A stretch of DNA of 64,000 nucleotides from Psychrobacter cibarius (GCA_030686115.1 CP131612.1:1860001-1924000); one strand, 5' to 3'; numbered from the stretch's first letter, positions 46,482-55,115 are shown. Notes: generated from the letters alone by a model not told the origin. Translations and numbers: made by a program.

Positions 46482-48152
46482 CTATACCTCAGTTTGATCA
46501 GCATACATCTCACGCATCACTTTTTTGTCATGTTTACCAATAGAAGTCTTTGGTAGCTCATTGACGAACTTAAACTGACTTGGCACACCATATTTCGGGA
46601 TAATACCCCGCTCTACAGCTTTCTCAGCAATGGCTTTGATATCATCAACGCTCGTGTCTTGAGCATTAGGTTTTAACACAATCAAGGCCAATGGACGCTC
46701 GCCCCACTGTTTGTCACGTACCCCAATCACAGATACGTCAGCGACCGCTGGATGTAACGACAAAATCGTCTCAATCTCTAATGACGATATCCACTCGCCG
46801 CCTGACTTAATGACATCTTTTAAGCGATCAGTAATTCTAATATAACCATCAGGACGTATATAAGCAATGTCTTGGGTGTGCATATAGCCGTTTTCCCACA
46901 GCTCTTTGCCCGCATCGTCATTTTTTAGATAGCTTTGCGTTAGCCAAGGTGCGCGTAATACCAGCTCGCCAGTATTGTCTTGACCGGTACCAACCGACTC
47001 ATTATTGCTACTCCATATTTGAGCATCCACCATCAATACTGGCTTACCAGTCATACAACGGCGAGTGATATCTTCATCTTCACTCATTTCAGGCTCGTCG
47101 AGACTAAATTCTGTCAAGCTAATAAGGGGCGCTGTCTCTGACATACCATAACCAGTATATACTTCGATGCCTTGTGCCATGGCGGTTTTTGCCAGACCTT
47201 CAGTCAATCTTGAACCACCGATGATCATTTTTAAACCATTAAAGCTAGCACCGCGATCTTGCGCTTCTTTGAGCACCATTTGCAAAATCGTTGGGACACA
47301 ATGGGTAATACTGACTTTTTCATTAATAATCAAATCCATTAACACATCTGGTGCATAGCGTCCTGGATACACTTGCTTCAGACCAGCCATGGTCGCGGTA
47401 AATGGAAAGCCCCATGCATGAACGTGGAACATCGGCGTCATCGGCATATAGACATCACCGTAACTGACGCCTTGCTTGTCGGGCAGCATACCTAGTGTCG
47501 CCGCTTCGGTAAGAGTATGCAATACTAACTGGCGGTGGCTAAAGAACACGCCTTTTGGATCGCCCGTCGTGCCTGAGGTATAAAACGTTGTGGCAATGGT
47601 ATTTTCATCAAAATCTGGGAAGTCAAACTCACTATCAGCAGCTTGTAATAATTCTTCATACTCACCTACTACGCGGTTTTGATTACCACCGAAGACTCCT
47701 TCAGATGTCGCACCATCATCATCTAGCCAAATAATGTGCTCAATACTAGAGTTTTCAAACTGATAGCTTTTGACCAATGGCGCAAACTCAGAGTTGAGCA
47801 GCAGCACTTTTGGCTTAGCATGATTGATGGTATAAAGAATTTTTTCTGGCGATAGGCGGATATTAACGGTTTGTAAAATATACTCTGACATCGGTATAGC
47901 AAAATACGACTCCAGATAACGATTGCTGTCCCAATCCATCACCGCCACTATATCACCTGCATCTAGATTTAAACCTGCTAAGACATTGGCCAAGCGATTG
48001 ATACGATTGAATAAATCTTTATACGTAAGGCGTTTTTTGTCAGCATAAACGATTTCTTGCTCAAGCGACACCGTTTTGGCACGGTTCAATAGCTGCTTGA
48101 CTAATAAGGGATAATCGTAAGCAGAAGGGGCGCTGTGGTAAATATTTGACAT
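46482..48152 (-). CDS. AMP-dependent fatty acyl-CoA ligase (AlkK-like)
   Basis: Activates a fatty acid to its CoA thioester. From ATG 48152 the product has 556 residues and starts MSNIYHSAPSAYDYPLL; an ATG at 48176 would add eight residues but has no ribosome site. Marks are VAVMDWDSNRYLE, RLSPEKILYTINHAKP, TTFYTSGTTGDPKGVFFSHRQ (ATP-binding) and DRLKDVIKSGGEWIS. The pattern matches the medium-chain AlkK group of Pseudomonas. The chain length it prefers cannot be read from sequence. Confidence 0.9.
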   Translation of the reverse strand: MSNIYHSAPSAYDYPLLVKQLLNRAKTVSLEQEIVYADKKRLTYKDLFNRINRLANVLAGLNLDAGDIVAVMDWDSNRYLESYFAIPMSEYILQTVNIRLSPEKILYTINHAKPKVLLLNSEFAPLVKSYQFENSSIEHIIWLDDDGATSEGVFGGNQNRVVGEYEELLQAADSEFDFPDFDENTIATTFYTSGTTGDPKGVFFSHRQLVLHTLTEAATLGMLPDKQGVSYGDVYMPMTPMFHVHAWGFPFTATMAGLKQVYPGRYAPDVLMDLIINEKVSITHCVPTILQMVLKEAQDRGASFNGLKMIIGGSRLTEGLAKTAMAQGIEVYTGYGMSETAPLISLTEFSLDEPEMSEDEDITRRCMTGKPVLMVDAQIWSSNNESVGTGQDNTGELVLRAPWLTQSYLKNDDAGKELWENGYMHTQDIAYIRPDGYIRITDRLKDVIKSGGEWISSLEIETILSLHPAVADVSVIGVRDKQWGERPLALIVLKPNAQDTSVDDIKAIAEKAVERGIIPKYGVPSQFKFVNELPKTSIGKHDKKVMREMYADQTEV

Positions 48153-48329
48153 AGATGTGACGTCCTTGTTGGTCATGCGGATAAGTTATTATGCGGGTGA
48201 ATCATGGATAATTGATGGCGTATTGAGCAGGCTATATCGATAGTAAGAAAAAATCGGTGCTATGTAAAGCGACCTTACGTAAACATCCTAAGCTGCAATA
48301 GCTTGATGAATATTGCTCAAAAACAGCCA

Positions 48330-49529
48330 TCAAGCCGCGCGTGATTTTGTTTTAATCATACCAAAACTGGCAACCAGTAATGCCAAAATCTGTACAAATA
48401 AGAGCAGCCATACTGTGAGCGACCACTGCCCGCGCGCATAAGTCATGCCGCATAACCACGCACCCATCGTACCGCCAGCATAATACCCCATGTAATATAA
48501 ACCAGACGCCAATGAGCGCCCTTTTTTGACATTGACGGCGATATAACTGATGGTGGCAGCTTGGGTGATAAAGACACCTGAGGACATAATAGCAAGACCA
48601 ATAATAATGCCCCATAACGGCGTCACTAGTGTTAACAGCACCCCAATCATAGAAACGAAAACAGCCACGCGTACTGTGCGCGCTGAACCAAAGCGACGTA
48701 GCAAAGTCGTCGACAATGGCGTGATGACAACGCCTATCAAATAAACGGCAAAAATATTGGCAAGCGCACCCGTACTCAACTCATATGGCGTCTTAGCAAG
48801 ATGTAGATTGATAAAGGTAAAACAACCCACGAGTGAGAATAAAACACACGCCCCTAGCAGACACGCCGTTACCACATAACGATTGGTTAAATGCTCACCG
48901 AGCGTCTGCATCGCGGAACGAAAATTCGGATTGGCCACAAACTGCTGTGATGATGGCAGCATCTTGCCGACCCACAGCGCACCAATAAGGGTCATCGCTG
49001 CCATCACATAATAGCCTGCACGCCAGCCGATAAGCTCGTGCAAATGCCCAAGCAAAAATCGCCCCATGAAGCCGCCAAGTACCGAGCCTGAGACATAGAA
49101 CGACATCAGTTCCGTGACAGCGCGTCCCTCAAACTCTTCACCGATATAAGCAATCGTCACCACGGTAATGCCCGGTACAGATAACCCTTGCATAAACCGC
49201 CACATGCCCATCCAACCAATACTCGGACTTTGGGCAATTAAAGCAGTTGGTATCGCTAAAAATAATAACGCGCCAACGATAAAGGATTTACGCCCCACAG
49301 CGTCAGACAGCATGCCCAAGAATGGCGACATAATAGCAATCGCCATCACCGTTGCACCGACGATCATGCCAGCTTGCACTTCAGTTGCAGAAAGGTCTAC
49401 CATTAATACGGGCAAAATGGCCTGAATAGAATACACTTGCAAAAAAGCAAACATCCCAATCAAGCCAACGGTAAGTTTTAAGACCCACGATGTTGCATTA
49501 TTGATTGGCGTAGATAGAGGTTCTGGCAT
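48330..49529 (-). CDS. MFS transporter (YnfM-like)
   Basis: From ATG 49529 the product is 399 residues with twelve hydrophobic segments. The open frame extends a further 98 codons upstream, but that part has no membrane or conserved features and is rich in His, Tyr and Cys, so it is not accepted. Loop 2-3 carries the MFS signature GMLSDAVGRKSF; the VSGSVLGGFMGRFLLG segment in TM5 is typical of the YnfM/arabinose-efflux-like group. Substrate unknown. It diverges from the polyester-hydrolase-like gene. Confidence 0.88.
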   Translation of the reverse strand: MPEPLSTPINNATSWVLKLTVGLIGMFAFLQVYSIQAILPVLMVDLSATEVQAGMIVGATVMAIAIMSPFLGMLSDAVGRKSFIVGALLFLAIPTALIAQSPSIGWMGMWRFMQGLSVPGITVVTIAYIGEEFEGRAVTELMSFYVSGSVLGGFMGRFLLGHLHELIGWRAGYYVMAAMTLIGALWVGKMLPSSQQFVANPNFRSAMQTLGEHLTNRYVVTACLLGACVLFSLVGCFTFINLHLAKTPYELSTGALANIFAVYLIGVVITPLSTTLLRRFGSARTVRVAVFVSMIGVLLTLVTPLWGIIIGLAIMSSGVFITQAATISYIAVNVKKGRSLASGLYYMGYYAGGTMGAWLCGMTYARGQWSLTVWLLLFVQILALLVASFGMIKTKSRAA

Positions 49530-49941
49530 ATTATTTTGGGGTTTACTGATGGTATTTTTCACAGGGATACAGGCTATGTTGGACGCGGATGATCTGGCGT
49601 GAGTAATAGAAATAGGACGATAATAGCTGAAATAATGACAAAAACAATGATGACAATAATGGCTGATGCTAGGGATAGCCGTCATGTATGATTTTAGCAC
49701 ACCAAATACCAGACTCTGGTTTCGGTGTGTTATCGGTATTGCTTTATTTATGCTTAGGGTCTGTTGAACACTAAAAATTGCTGCTTTGTATACTGCGTAG
49801 GTGACGTATATTTTTGACAGCAAGCAGATTACTGTCTACTATTATTTTGATCTATTATATATAAATGCGATTCACAAAAACTTATATCCACAAAATATAA
49901 CCTGCGACAAAATCCAACTCACCTATAACAGATTCTCTATC
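49530..49941. promoter_or_regulatory. 412-base divergent region (MFS / PETase-like hydrolase)
   Basis: No gene seen. It contains one copy of the AGGGTCTGTTGAACA repeat motif (49756-49772) and AT-rich sequence upstream of the hydrolase that should hold its promoter. Confidence 0.5.
49756..49772 (+). repeat. Single copy of the AGGGTSTRTTGAACATT motif
   Basis: Reads AGGGTCTGTTGAACACT, with one mismatch to the consensus seen at 7582, 7659 (inverted) and 15842. Confidence 0.5.
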
Positions 49942-50931
49942 ATGCCCAAATACCCTTTTTATTCGCAATGGATTGTCGCTATAGGTGCACTGGTTTTTTC
50001 TATAAATGCGTCGGCAGTTACGTTAGACGAAGTAGCCGCAACGAACAAGCTCATAATTAAAGAGCAATCGACCAAAATAGTATCCACCCCGATAGCGTCA
50101 GCGGTTGCAATAACATCGCCTGTATCAACACCAGCCGTGCCGTCAAACTGTATCGCTGACAGTATTATTACAGCGGCTAATCTGTCAGATACGCGTGATA
50201 AGGGGCCTTTTTCGGTGGCTAAGAAAGCTGTTCCTCGTCAGTTAGCCAATGGCTTTGGTGGCGGAACCATTTATTATCCAACCGATGCAGGTGGCTGTGG
50301 TCTGTTAGGCGGAATCGCGGTAGTACCCGGTTATGTGTCCTACGAATCTTCTATTAAATGGTGGGGGCCGCGTTTGGCATCTTGGGGATTTGTGGTTATC
50401 ACCATCGATACCAACTCCATTTATGATGACCCAGAGAGCCGTGCGGCGCAGTTAAGTGCCGCGCTTGATCATATGCTTCATGACGATACGGTAGGCGCTC
50501 AGATAGATAGTACGCGCTTGGGTGCTATTGGCTGGTCAATGGGCGGCGGCGGTGCACTCGAGCTAGCGACAAAACGTCAGACGGTTCGAGCGATTATTCC
50601 GCAAACGCCCTATCACGATAAAGACTATGGCGAAATGAACACGCCTGCTTTATTCATTACTTGCCAAAATGACCGTATCGCCTCAAATAAAAAATACAGC
50701 AGTCGTTTTTATGATAAAGCTACAGGCGCAAAAATGAAGATTGAGATAAAGAATGGTAGCCATTTTTGTCCAAGTTATCGTTTTAATGAGATATTGCTGA
50801 GCAAGCCAGGTATTGCTTGGATGCATCGCTATATTAATGGCGATATCCGCTTTAATCAGTTTTTATGTAGTAACGACAACTATGGCAACAATCCTCGTAT
50901 ATCCGCTTACGACTATAAAAACTGCTCATAA
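49942..50931 (+). CDS. Secreted polyester hydrolase / cutinase-like enzyme (PETase-like)
   Basis: Alpha/beta hydrolase of 329 residues from ATG 49942. A signal peptide (residues 1-25, SINASA|VT) marks it as exported. The core closely follows the PETase/cutinase family: GFGGGTIYYP, VVPGY with the oxyanion Tyr131, SSIKWWGPRLASWGFVVITI, nucleophile S199 in GWSMGGGG, D244 in CQNDRIA and H274 in NGSHFC. Cys241 and Cys276 flank the triad exactly where the extra disulfide of Ideonella PETase lies, and Cys309-Cys328 match the C-terminal disulfide. Two more cysteines (70 and 119) could form a third bond. Position 224 is Tyr where PETase has the mobile Trp185. The closest family I know is the cold-adapted Moraxella TA144 enzyme. 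Natural substrates may be cutin-like esters or lipids. No MHETase gene is near. Confidence 0.9.
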   Translation: MPKYPFYSQWIVAIGALVFSINASAVTLDEVAATNKLIIKEQSTKIVSTPIASAVAITSPVSTPAVPSNCIADSIITAANLSDTRDKGPFSVAKKAVPRQLANGFGGGTIYYPTDAGGCGLLGGIAVVPGYVSYESSIKWWGPRLASWGFVVITIDTNSIYDDPESRAAQLSAALDHMLHDDTVGAQIDSTRLGAIGWSMGGGGALELATKRQTVRAIIPQTPYHDKDYGEMNTPALFITCQNDRIASNKKYSSRFYDKATGAKMKIEIKNGSHFCPSYRFNEILLSKPGIAWMHRYINGDIRFNQFLCSNDNYGNNPRISAYDYKNCS

Positions 50932-51019
50932 ACAAGGCACTCATGAGAAAAGCACTTATAAACTAGGTACTGATAAACAATCTGCTGGTCAATCTCTGAC
51001 TTAGGAGCGCTTAGCATAG

Positions 51020-51049
51020 AAAAAGGCTACCGAAATGGCAGCCTTTTTT
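51020..51049. terminator. Bidirectional hairpin terminator
   Basis: AAAAAGGCTACC and TGGCAGCCTTTTTT pair with one mismatch around a short GAAA-type loop. It lies between the convergent hydrolase and ankyrin lipoprotein genes. Confidence 0.8.
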
Positions 51050-51067
51050 GTAAAGTCATTGACGCAA

Positions 51068-51862
51068 TTATTCACAGCTCGCTTTGCCAGTGCGATGATT
51101 CACAGCACCATTGGCGGCTAATAGCTTTTGCATATCAACCAAATCTCGCGAACACGCATATGAATAGGTACCTTGATTATACGAGCCCATTTTTTTGTCT
51201 TTGGTCGTTGCCACTAGATTTGGATTAGCACCTTGCGCCAATAAATATTTGACAGTTTCAAGGCGATTATTACTAGCTGCAACCATAATCAAGGTTTCAC
51301 CATCACTTTCTACCGTCTGATCATTTAAGTCCACAGGCGCTTTTTCATTCAATAACGTATGTACTTTTTTGACAATATTGGTATTTTTTCCCAGTACAGC
51401 AGATTTCATGACGTTATACACATCACCGTCATCTTTAGCATAGATATCAGCGCCTTTACTGACTAAATAATCTACCATATCTTCATAGCCGATAAAGGCA
51501 GCCCAGCCTAACGCCGTTTGGTTTAGGCTACCTGTATCTTTTACTTCTAAGTCTTGACCATTGTTAACCATGTATTTGACCGTGGCTAGATCACCATGTT
51601 TTACGGCGTCAAACCAAGTAGCATCTGCACCTGTAGAAGGTTTGTCATAAAACACACGCCAAGAAAGTTTGTTTTGATTGGCAAGATCAAAATTCTCAGT
51701 AGTGCTGAAACGAAAACCCACTTGTGGGACTGGTGCAGTTTGAGCAGCTTGGATAGTGTCCATTTTAGTGACGCTGTTATCATTGTTTAGGCTTGAGCAA
51801 CCTGCTAATAACATCGTTGCCATAACCGCTGATGCGCTCATTTTTCCAAAAAATCTCATCAC
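51068..51862 (-). CDS. Ankyrin repeat lipoprotein
   Basis: 264 residues. Lipoprotein signal ending in LLAGC (cysteine near residue 22). Residues from about 80 to the end form ankyrin-like repeats: DAVKHGDLATVKYMVNNGQDL, ALGWAAFIGYEDMVDYLVSKGAD, and LIMVAASNNRLETVKYLLAQGANPN. It is probably a periplasm-facing protein that binds another protein. No partner gene is evident. Two adjacent ATG codons at the start are equally possible. Confidence 0.85.
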   Translation of the reverse strand: MMRFFGKMSASAVMATMLLAGCSSLNNDNSVTKMDTIQAAQTAPVPQVGFRFSTTENFDLANQNKLSWRVFYDKPSTGADATWFDAVKHGDLATVKYMVNNGQDLEVKDTGSLNQTALGWAAFIGYEDMVDYLVSKGADIYAKDDGDVYNVMKSAVLGKNTNIVKKVHTLLNEKAPVDLNDQTVESDGETLIMVAASNNRLETVKYLLAQGANPNLVATTKDKKMGSYNQGTYSYACSRDLVDMQKLLAANGAVNHRTGKASCE

Positions 51863-52160
51863 TCAACCTTCAAATACAAATTAAATAGTGAGAGGTATTA
51901 TACAGATTCATTAAATAACAATCTATAAATTATAAGCTATGAATGACAATGACCCTCGGTTAATATAGGCTTATATCAGACTTTAACGCTATACACTGAA
52001 CCTAACAATCAACATCTTTTTTATAACAGACTTTAGGTACATGACTCACCATAATAAGAGGTCGTTTATAATAAATTGTCATTTATTGATGAGAAATATT
52101 CATTATTAAAATTGCTAAGACATCAAGAAACTCAAATAAAAACACTAAGGAATAATTTCG

Positions 52161-52907
52161 ATGACCGATAAAATTCATGATTTAGGGGCAGGATTTTGGA
52201 ATATACGCGGATCTTTTCGCATTGGTGGTGTTCTAAACATTGGTACTCACTGCTCACTTATACAGTTAAACTCAGGAAAGTTTATATTTTTGGATAGTTA
52301 TTCATTGACTGGTGACGTACGCGATGAGGTGATGGCATTAACCAATAATGGTCAAGATGTCGAAGCAGTACTGAACGTCCACCCATTCCATACGGTGCAC
52401 TGTGCACAAATGGCAAAAGACTTCCCGCAGGCGACCTTTTATGGCAGTAGCCGCCACCATAAAAAAGCACCTGAAGTAAAATGGGCAGATGACTTGGTTG
52501 AAAGCGATACGGTCGCCAAGCGTTACCCTGAGCTTAAGTTCTCAATGTCACAAGGCATCCACTATATCTCACCCAATGAGATGATTCATGCAGGCTCACT
52601 ATTAGCCTATCATCCTACCAGTCAAAGCTTGCACGTCGATGATACCTTTATGAGTCCACCGATGAAGTTATTAGAGGCGATATTACCTGAACTGATACTA
52701 CACCCAACGACCAAAAAAGCGCTAAAAAATGAGCCCAATGCAGGCAAGCAATATTGCGATTGGGCAAGCAATTTGGCACATGAATGGCGCGATGTGCGTA
52801 ATTTCTGCGCTGCACATTCCTATTTAGTGACATTCAATGACGGTGAGTTTGAAGTGGCACTATTAAAAGCCATTGATAAAGCCCGTCCAAAATTAGAAAA
52901 AGCTTAA
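52161..52907 (+). CDS. Hypothetical protein, metallo-beta-lactamase-like with altered motif
   Basis: 248 residues, no signal peptide. The order of segments (SLIQLNSGKFIFLDSYSL, then VLNVHPFHTVHC, then SLHVDDTF) recalls the metallo-beta-lactamase fold. The usual HxHxDH is replaced by H74-x2-H77-x2-H80, with H158/D160 as possible further ligands. I do not know this family's function. Start ATG at 52161 follows AAGGAA. A strong terminator follows. It appears to be a single-gene unit next to the NO-response genes. Confidence 0.6.
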   Translation: MTDKIHDLGAGFWNIRGSFRIGGVLNIGTHCSLIQLNSGKFIFLDSYSLTGDVRDEVMALTNNGQDVEAVLNVHPFHTVHCAQMAKDFPQATFYGSSRHHKKAPEVKWADDLVESDTVAKRYPELKFSMSQGIHYISPNEMIHAGSLLAYHPTSQSLHVDDTFMSPPMKLLEAILPELILHPTTKKALKNEPNAGKQYCDWASNLAHEWRDVRNFCAAHSYLVTFNDGEFEVALLKAIDKARPKLEKA

Positions 52908-52939
52908 TTGACCGTATAATCTCATATTAGAAGCATAAC

Positions 52940-52973
52940 AAAGGGAGTGACCAAGATGGTCGCTCCCTTTTTT
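52940..52973. terminator. Hairpin terminator
   Basis: AAAGGGAGTGACC (52940-52952) pairs with GGTCGCTCCCTTT (from 52958) with one wobble around a 5-base loop, followed by a T-run. It also faces the end of the nsrR-like gene on the other strand. Confidence 0.88.
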
Positions 52974-53001
52974 GCAATGATGCCATCAACATCAAAAGTT
53001 A

Positions 53002-53511
53002 TTAACGAAACAATAAAGACGCTAGCTCATCTTCGTTATTGATGATATCTGCCAAGGTATAGCGTTCAAGGACGTTAATAAATGCCGTCAGCGCTTCAAA
53101 GAACACACTTTTTAGTTGGCATGCTGGGCTAATGACACAGCCTCTAGCATTATTTGTCGTTTCATCAATAAGCGTAATAGGCAAACCAGTCTGTCGACCA
53201 TCACTGCTCTTGCCATTCGCGGGGGTCGCAAAGCATTCGACCAAATCAAAGTCTGGCTCTATTTGTTTAATTAATACACCCAAATTGATGTCTTTTGGCG
53301 CACGAGCCAAACGTATACCACCATTTTTACCACGCACACTTTCTATATAACCAAGCTGACCCAACTGATGAATAATCTTGGTCAAATGACTTTTAGAAAT
53401 GCCATAACTGTCGGCAATATCACTGATATTTGCGAGTAATGGCGGCTCTGGTCTCACTGCCAAGTAAATCAATGAGCGCAGTGCATAATCGCTATAATTG
53501 GTCAATCGCAT
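53002..53511 (-). CDS. nsrR: Rrf2 family regulator, NsrR-like nitric oxide sensor
   Basis: NsrR is an iron-sulfur repressor of nitric-oxide defence genes. The 169 residues start with the Rrf2 winged helix (MRLTNYSDYALRSLIYLA; recognition helix GISKSHLTKIIHQL) and end with ACQLKSVFFEALTAFINVLERYTLADI, close to E. coli NsrR. The three cluster cysteines are C93, C125 and C131. The last two keep the normal five-residue spacing, but 31 residues separate the first two where E. coli has four. Position near nnrS and the operator upstream of that gene support the call. Confidence 0.88.
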   Translation of the reverse strand: MRLTNYSDYALRSLIYLAVRPEPPLLANISDIADSYGISKSHLTKIIHQLGQLGYIESVRGKNGGIRLARAPKDINLGVLIKQIEPDFDLVECFATPANGKSSDGRQTGLPITLIDETTNNARGCVISPACQLKSVFFEALTAFINVLERYTLADIINNEDELASLLFR

Positions 53512-53811
53512 TTATTTGCGCTCCTATTTTATATAAATCTCTCAAGTATGTATCAGCCTAAATTTTAGCAATGTAATTCTATGAGTTTGAAAATGAGAGT
53601 CTTGAAGAATCAGTGTCTCAGACAAACGGTATTTCGGATAAACGGTATTTTGAACAAACTGTATTTTAAACAAACAGTGTCTGGAAAACAAAGGTCTCAA
53701 AACCTTATAACATTTGCAAAACAACCTACTCAAAAACGTCAACAATCAGTCGATAGACTTGGATAAATCCCCTATTCTTTTGGCGATAGTATTATAACGG
53801 CTCTACAGACT
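53512..53811. other. 300-base intergenic region between nnrS and nsrR
   Basis: Holds the 16-base tandem repeat and presumably the nsrR promoter. No gene is accepted; small open frames here arise from the repeat. Confidence 0.55.
53592..53687. repeat. Six degenerate copies of a 16-base tandem repeat
   Basis: Consecutive 16-base units start at 53592, 53608, 53624, 53640, 53656 and 53672. The best are AAACGGTATTTCGGAT, AAACGGTATTTTGAAC and AAACTGTATTTTAAAC; the outer units are more diverged. They lie in the 300-base gap between nnrS and nsrR. No spacers, so not a CRISPR. Confidence 0.75.
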
Positions 53812-55053
53812 CTAACCAAACAGACCATCAGGTCTAGGACGTGCCAGCATCGGCAAATAACTGATGCAAAATAGCACGAAGCAAGCAATCCACGCCCCTT
53901 GGGCAATCATGATCCATAGTAGATAGTGACTCATATCGGCAAGCGGCAACAGCACGCGACTGACAAATGCCAATACCATCAGACCGTACATAATATTCAC
54001 CGTCTTGGGCGGCTGATGAATGCTGCGTCCCGTATGGCCAAGCGATACCCGCGTCATCATCGCCACGGTCATCATACCAACACATGCAATGGCAAGCCCA
54101 TGCATCGCAATACTATGAGTATAGCCCAACCATGGTTGCAGCGCATACAGCAGAAAACTCAAACACATGCCCAAAAATGCAACATATAATGACCAAAGCA
54201 ATGGTTTTTGCCAGATATCGCGATGATACCAGCCTACCAAACGGACGATATTAACCACTGCTACGCCAAGCGCCGTAATAGTCAGCAGATACTGATTAGG
54301 ATAAAACAAGTCACTGATAAAAAAGACTAAGAAAAACAATAAACTCGCAATATCCTGTACTTTACTATTGCGCAACTTGATGACTTCCGTCGTTCCAACA
54401 CTCAGACCACGTTCAATAAAGAATGGCACCACGCGGCGACCAATGGTCAGCACGAAGCCGATAATTAAGTAAAACCCTAGATAAATACCTATTTTAGTCA
54501 TACTCATATCGGCATTGATAATACCCCAGTAGCAGATTCCATTGCCAACGGTCAATAATGCCAATTTCGCTAAAATACCCATTTGCTTATACTGCTTGAC
54601 CTGTAATACCGCTCGACATATCACAAATGCCATCGAGGCGATAAACAATAAGTCAAATACTGCGGCGACATATAACAACGATATACTGCTACCCGCAACC
54701 GTCATACCAAGCCCAAAACCTGCCCAGCTCAAACGTGCCAACAGCCAACAGCCAAATATAGCCAGCAGCTTATAACCATGCGGCATCATTACCCCTGTCC
54801 ACGTCTTCACTGCCGTGAGGAGAAATCCTGCAATGACTGCCAAGGCATAACCATAGACCATCTCATGACCGTGCCAATACAATGGGTTCAGTGCTTGTGC
54901 GTCAATATCTGTATGACCAGTAAATACAAAAGACCATAGCAGCATCGTTATCACGGCAAATAGCGCGGCAGCACTAAAAAATATTCGAAAGCTTAAGTTC
55001 AGAATAGGATGCGGAGAGCTGGGCGGCTTGCTGGGTAAGTTGATCGATTGCAT
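53812..55053 (-). CDS. nnrS: NnrS family protein (nitric-oxide response, haem-copper membrane protein)
   Basis: 413 residues with about twelve hydrophobic helices. Family marks are the N-terminal FRIFFSAAALFAV, WHGHEMVYGYALAVIAGFLLTAVKTWTG, FRRVVPFFIERG-like segment (GRRVVPFFIERGL) and GMMTVAMMTRVSLGHTGR. The His residues in WHGHEM and in the late GHTGR region are candidate haem or copper ligands. NnrS helps bacteria resist nitric oxide, and its gene is often under NsrR or NnrR control. An NsrR-type operator lies 40 bases upstream of the ATG. Confidence 0.94.
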   Translation of the reverse strand: MQSINLPSKPPSSPHPILNLSFRIFFSAAALFAVITMLLWSFVFTGHTDIDAQALNPLYWHGHEMVYGYALAVIAGFLLTAVKTWTGVMMPHGYKLLAIFGCWLLARLSWAGFGLGMTVAGSSISLLYVAAVFDLLFIASMAFVICRAVLQVKQYKQMGILAKLALLTVGNGICYWGIINADMSMTKIGIYLGFYLIIGFVLTIGRRVVPFFIERGLSVGTTEVIKLRNSKVQDIASLLFFLVFFISDLFYPNQYLLTITALGVAVVNIVRLVGWYHRDIWQKPLLWSLYVAFLGMCLSFLLYALQPWLGYTHSIAMHGLAIACVGMMTVAMMTRVSLGHTGRSIHQPPKTVNIMYGLMVLAFVSRVLLPLADMSHYLLWIMIAQGAWIACFVLFCISYLPMLARPRPDGLFG

Positions 55054-55092
55054 GGCACTCTTCTTAGAAGCATGTGAATAGAGTTTAACTTA

Positions 55093-55115
55093 AAGATTCA
55101 TTTTAAATGAATGTT
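55093..55115. promoter_or_regulatory. Probable NsrR operator upstream of nnrS
   Basis: A perfect inverted repeat ATTCATTT-T-AAATGAAT (55096-55112) sits inside a 23-base site starting AAGATTCATTT. It has the 11-1-11 form and most of the bases of the E. coli NsrR consensus (AAGATGYATTT-N-AAATRCATCTT). It is 40 bases upstream of the nnrS start. Confidence 0.75.

Noticed and set aside
49530..49823. 98-residue N-terminal extension of the MFS transporter
   Set aside because: Lies outside the conserved 12-helix fold, is rich in His, Tyr and Cys, and ATG 49529 gives a normal MFS start.
49801..49941. 47-residue extension of the PETase-like protein
   Set aside because: It would bury the signal peptide that begins at ATG 49942.
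53592..53687. CRISPR array
   Set aside because: Repeats are 16 bases, degenerate and directly joined with no spacers.
53581..53766. 61-codon frame between nnrS and nsrR
   Set aside because: Produced by the 16-base tandem repeat; its frame would not be kept by repeat changes of 16 bases.
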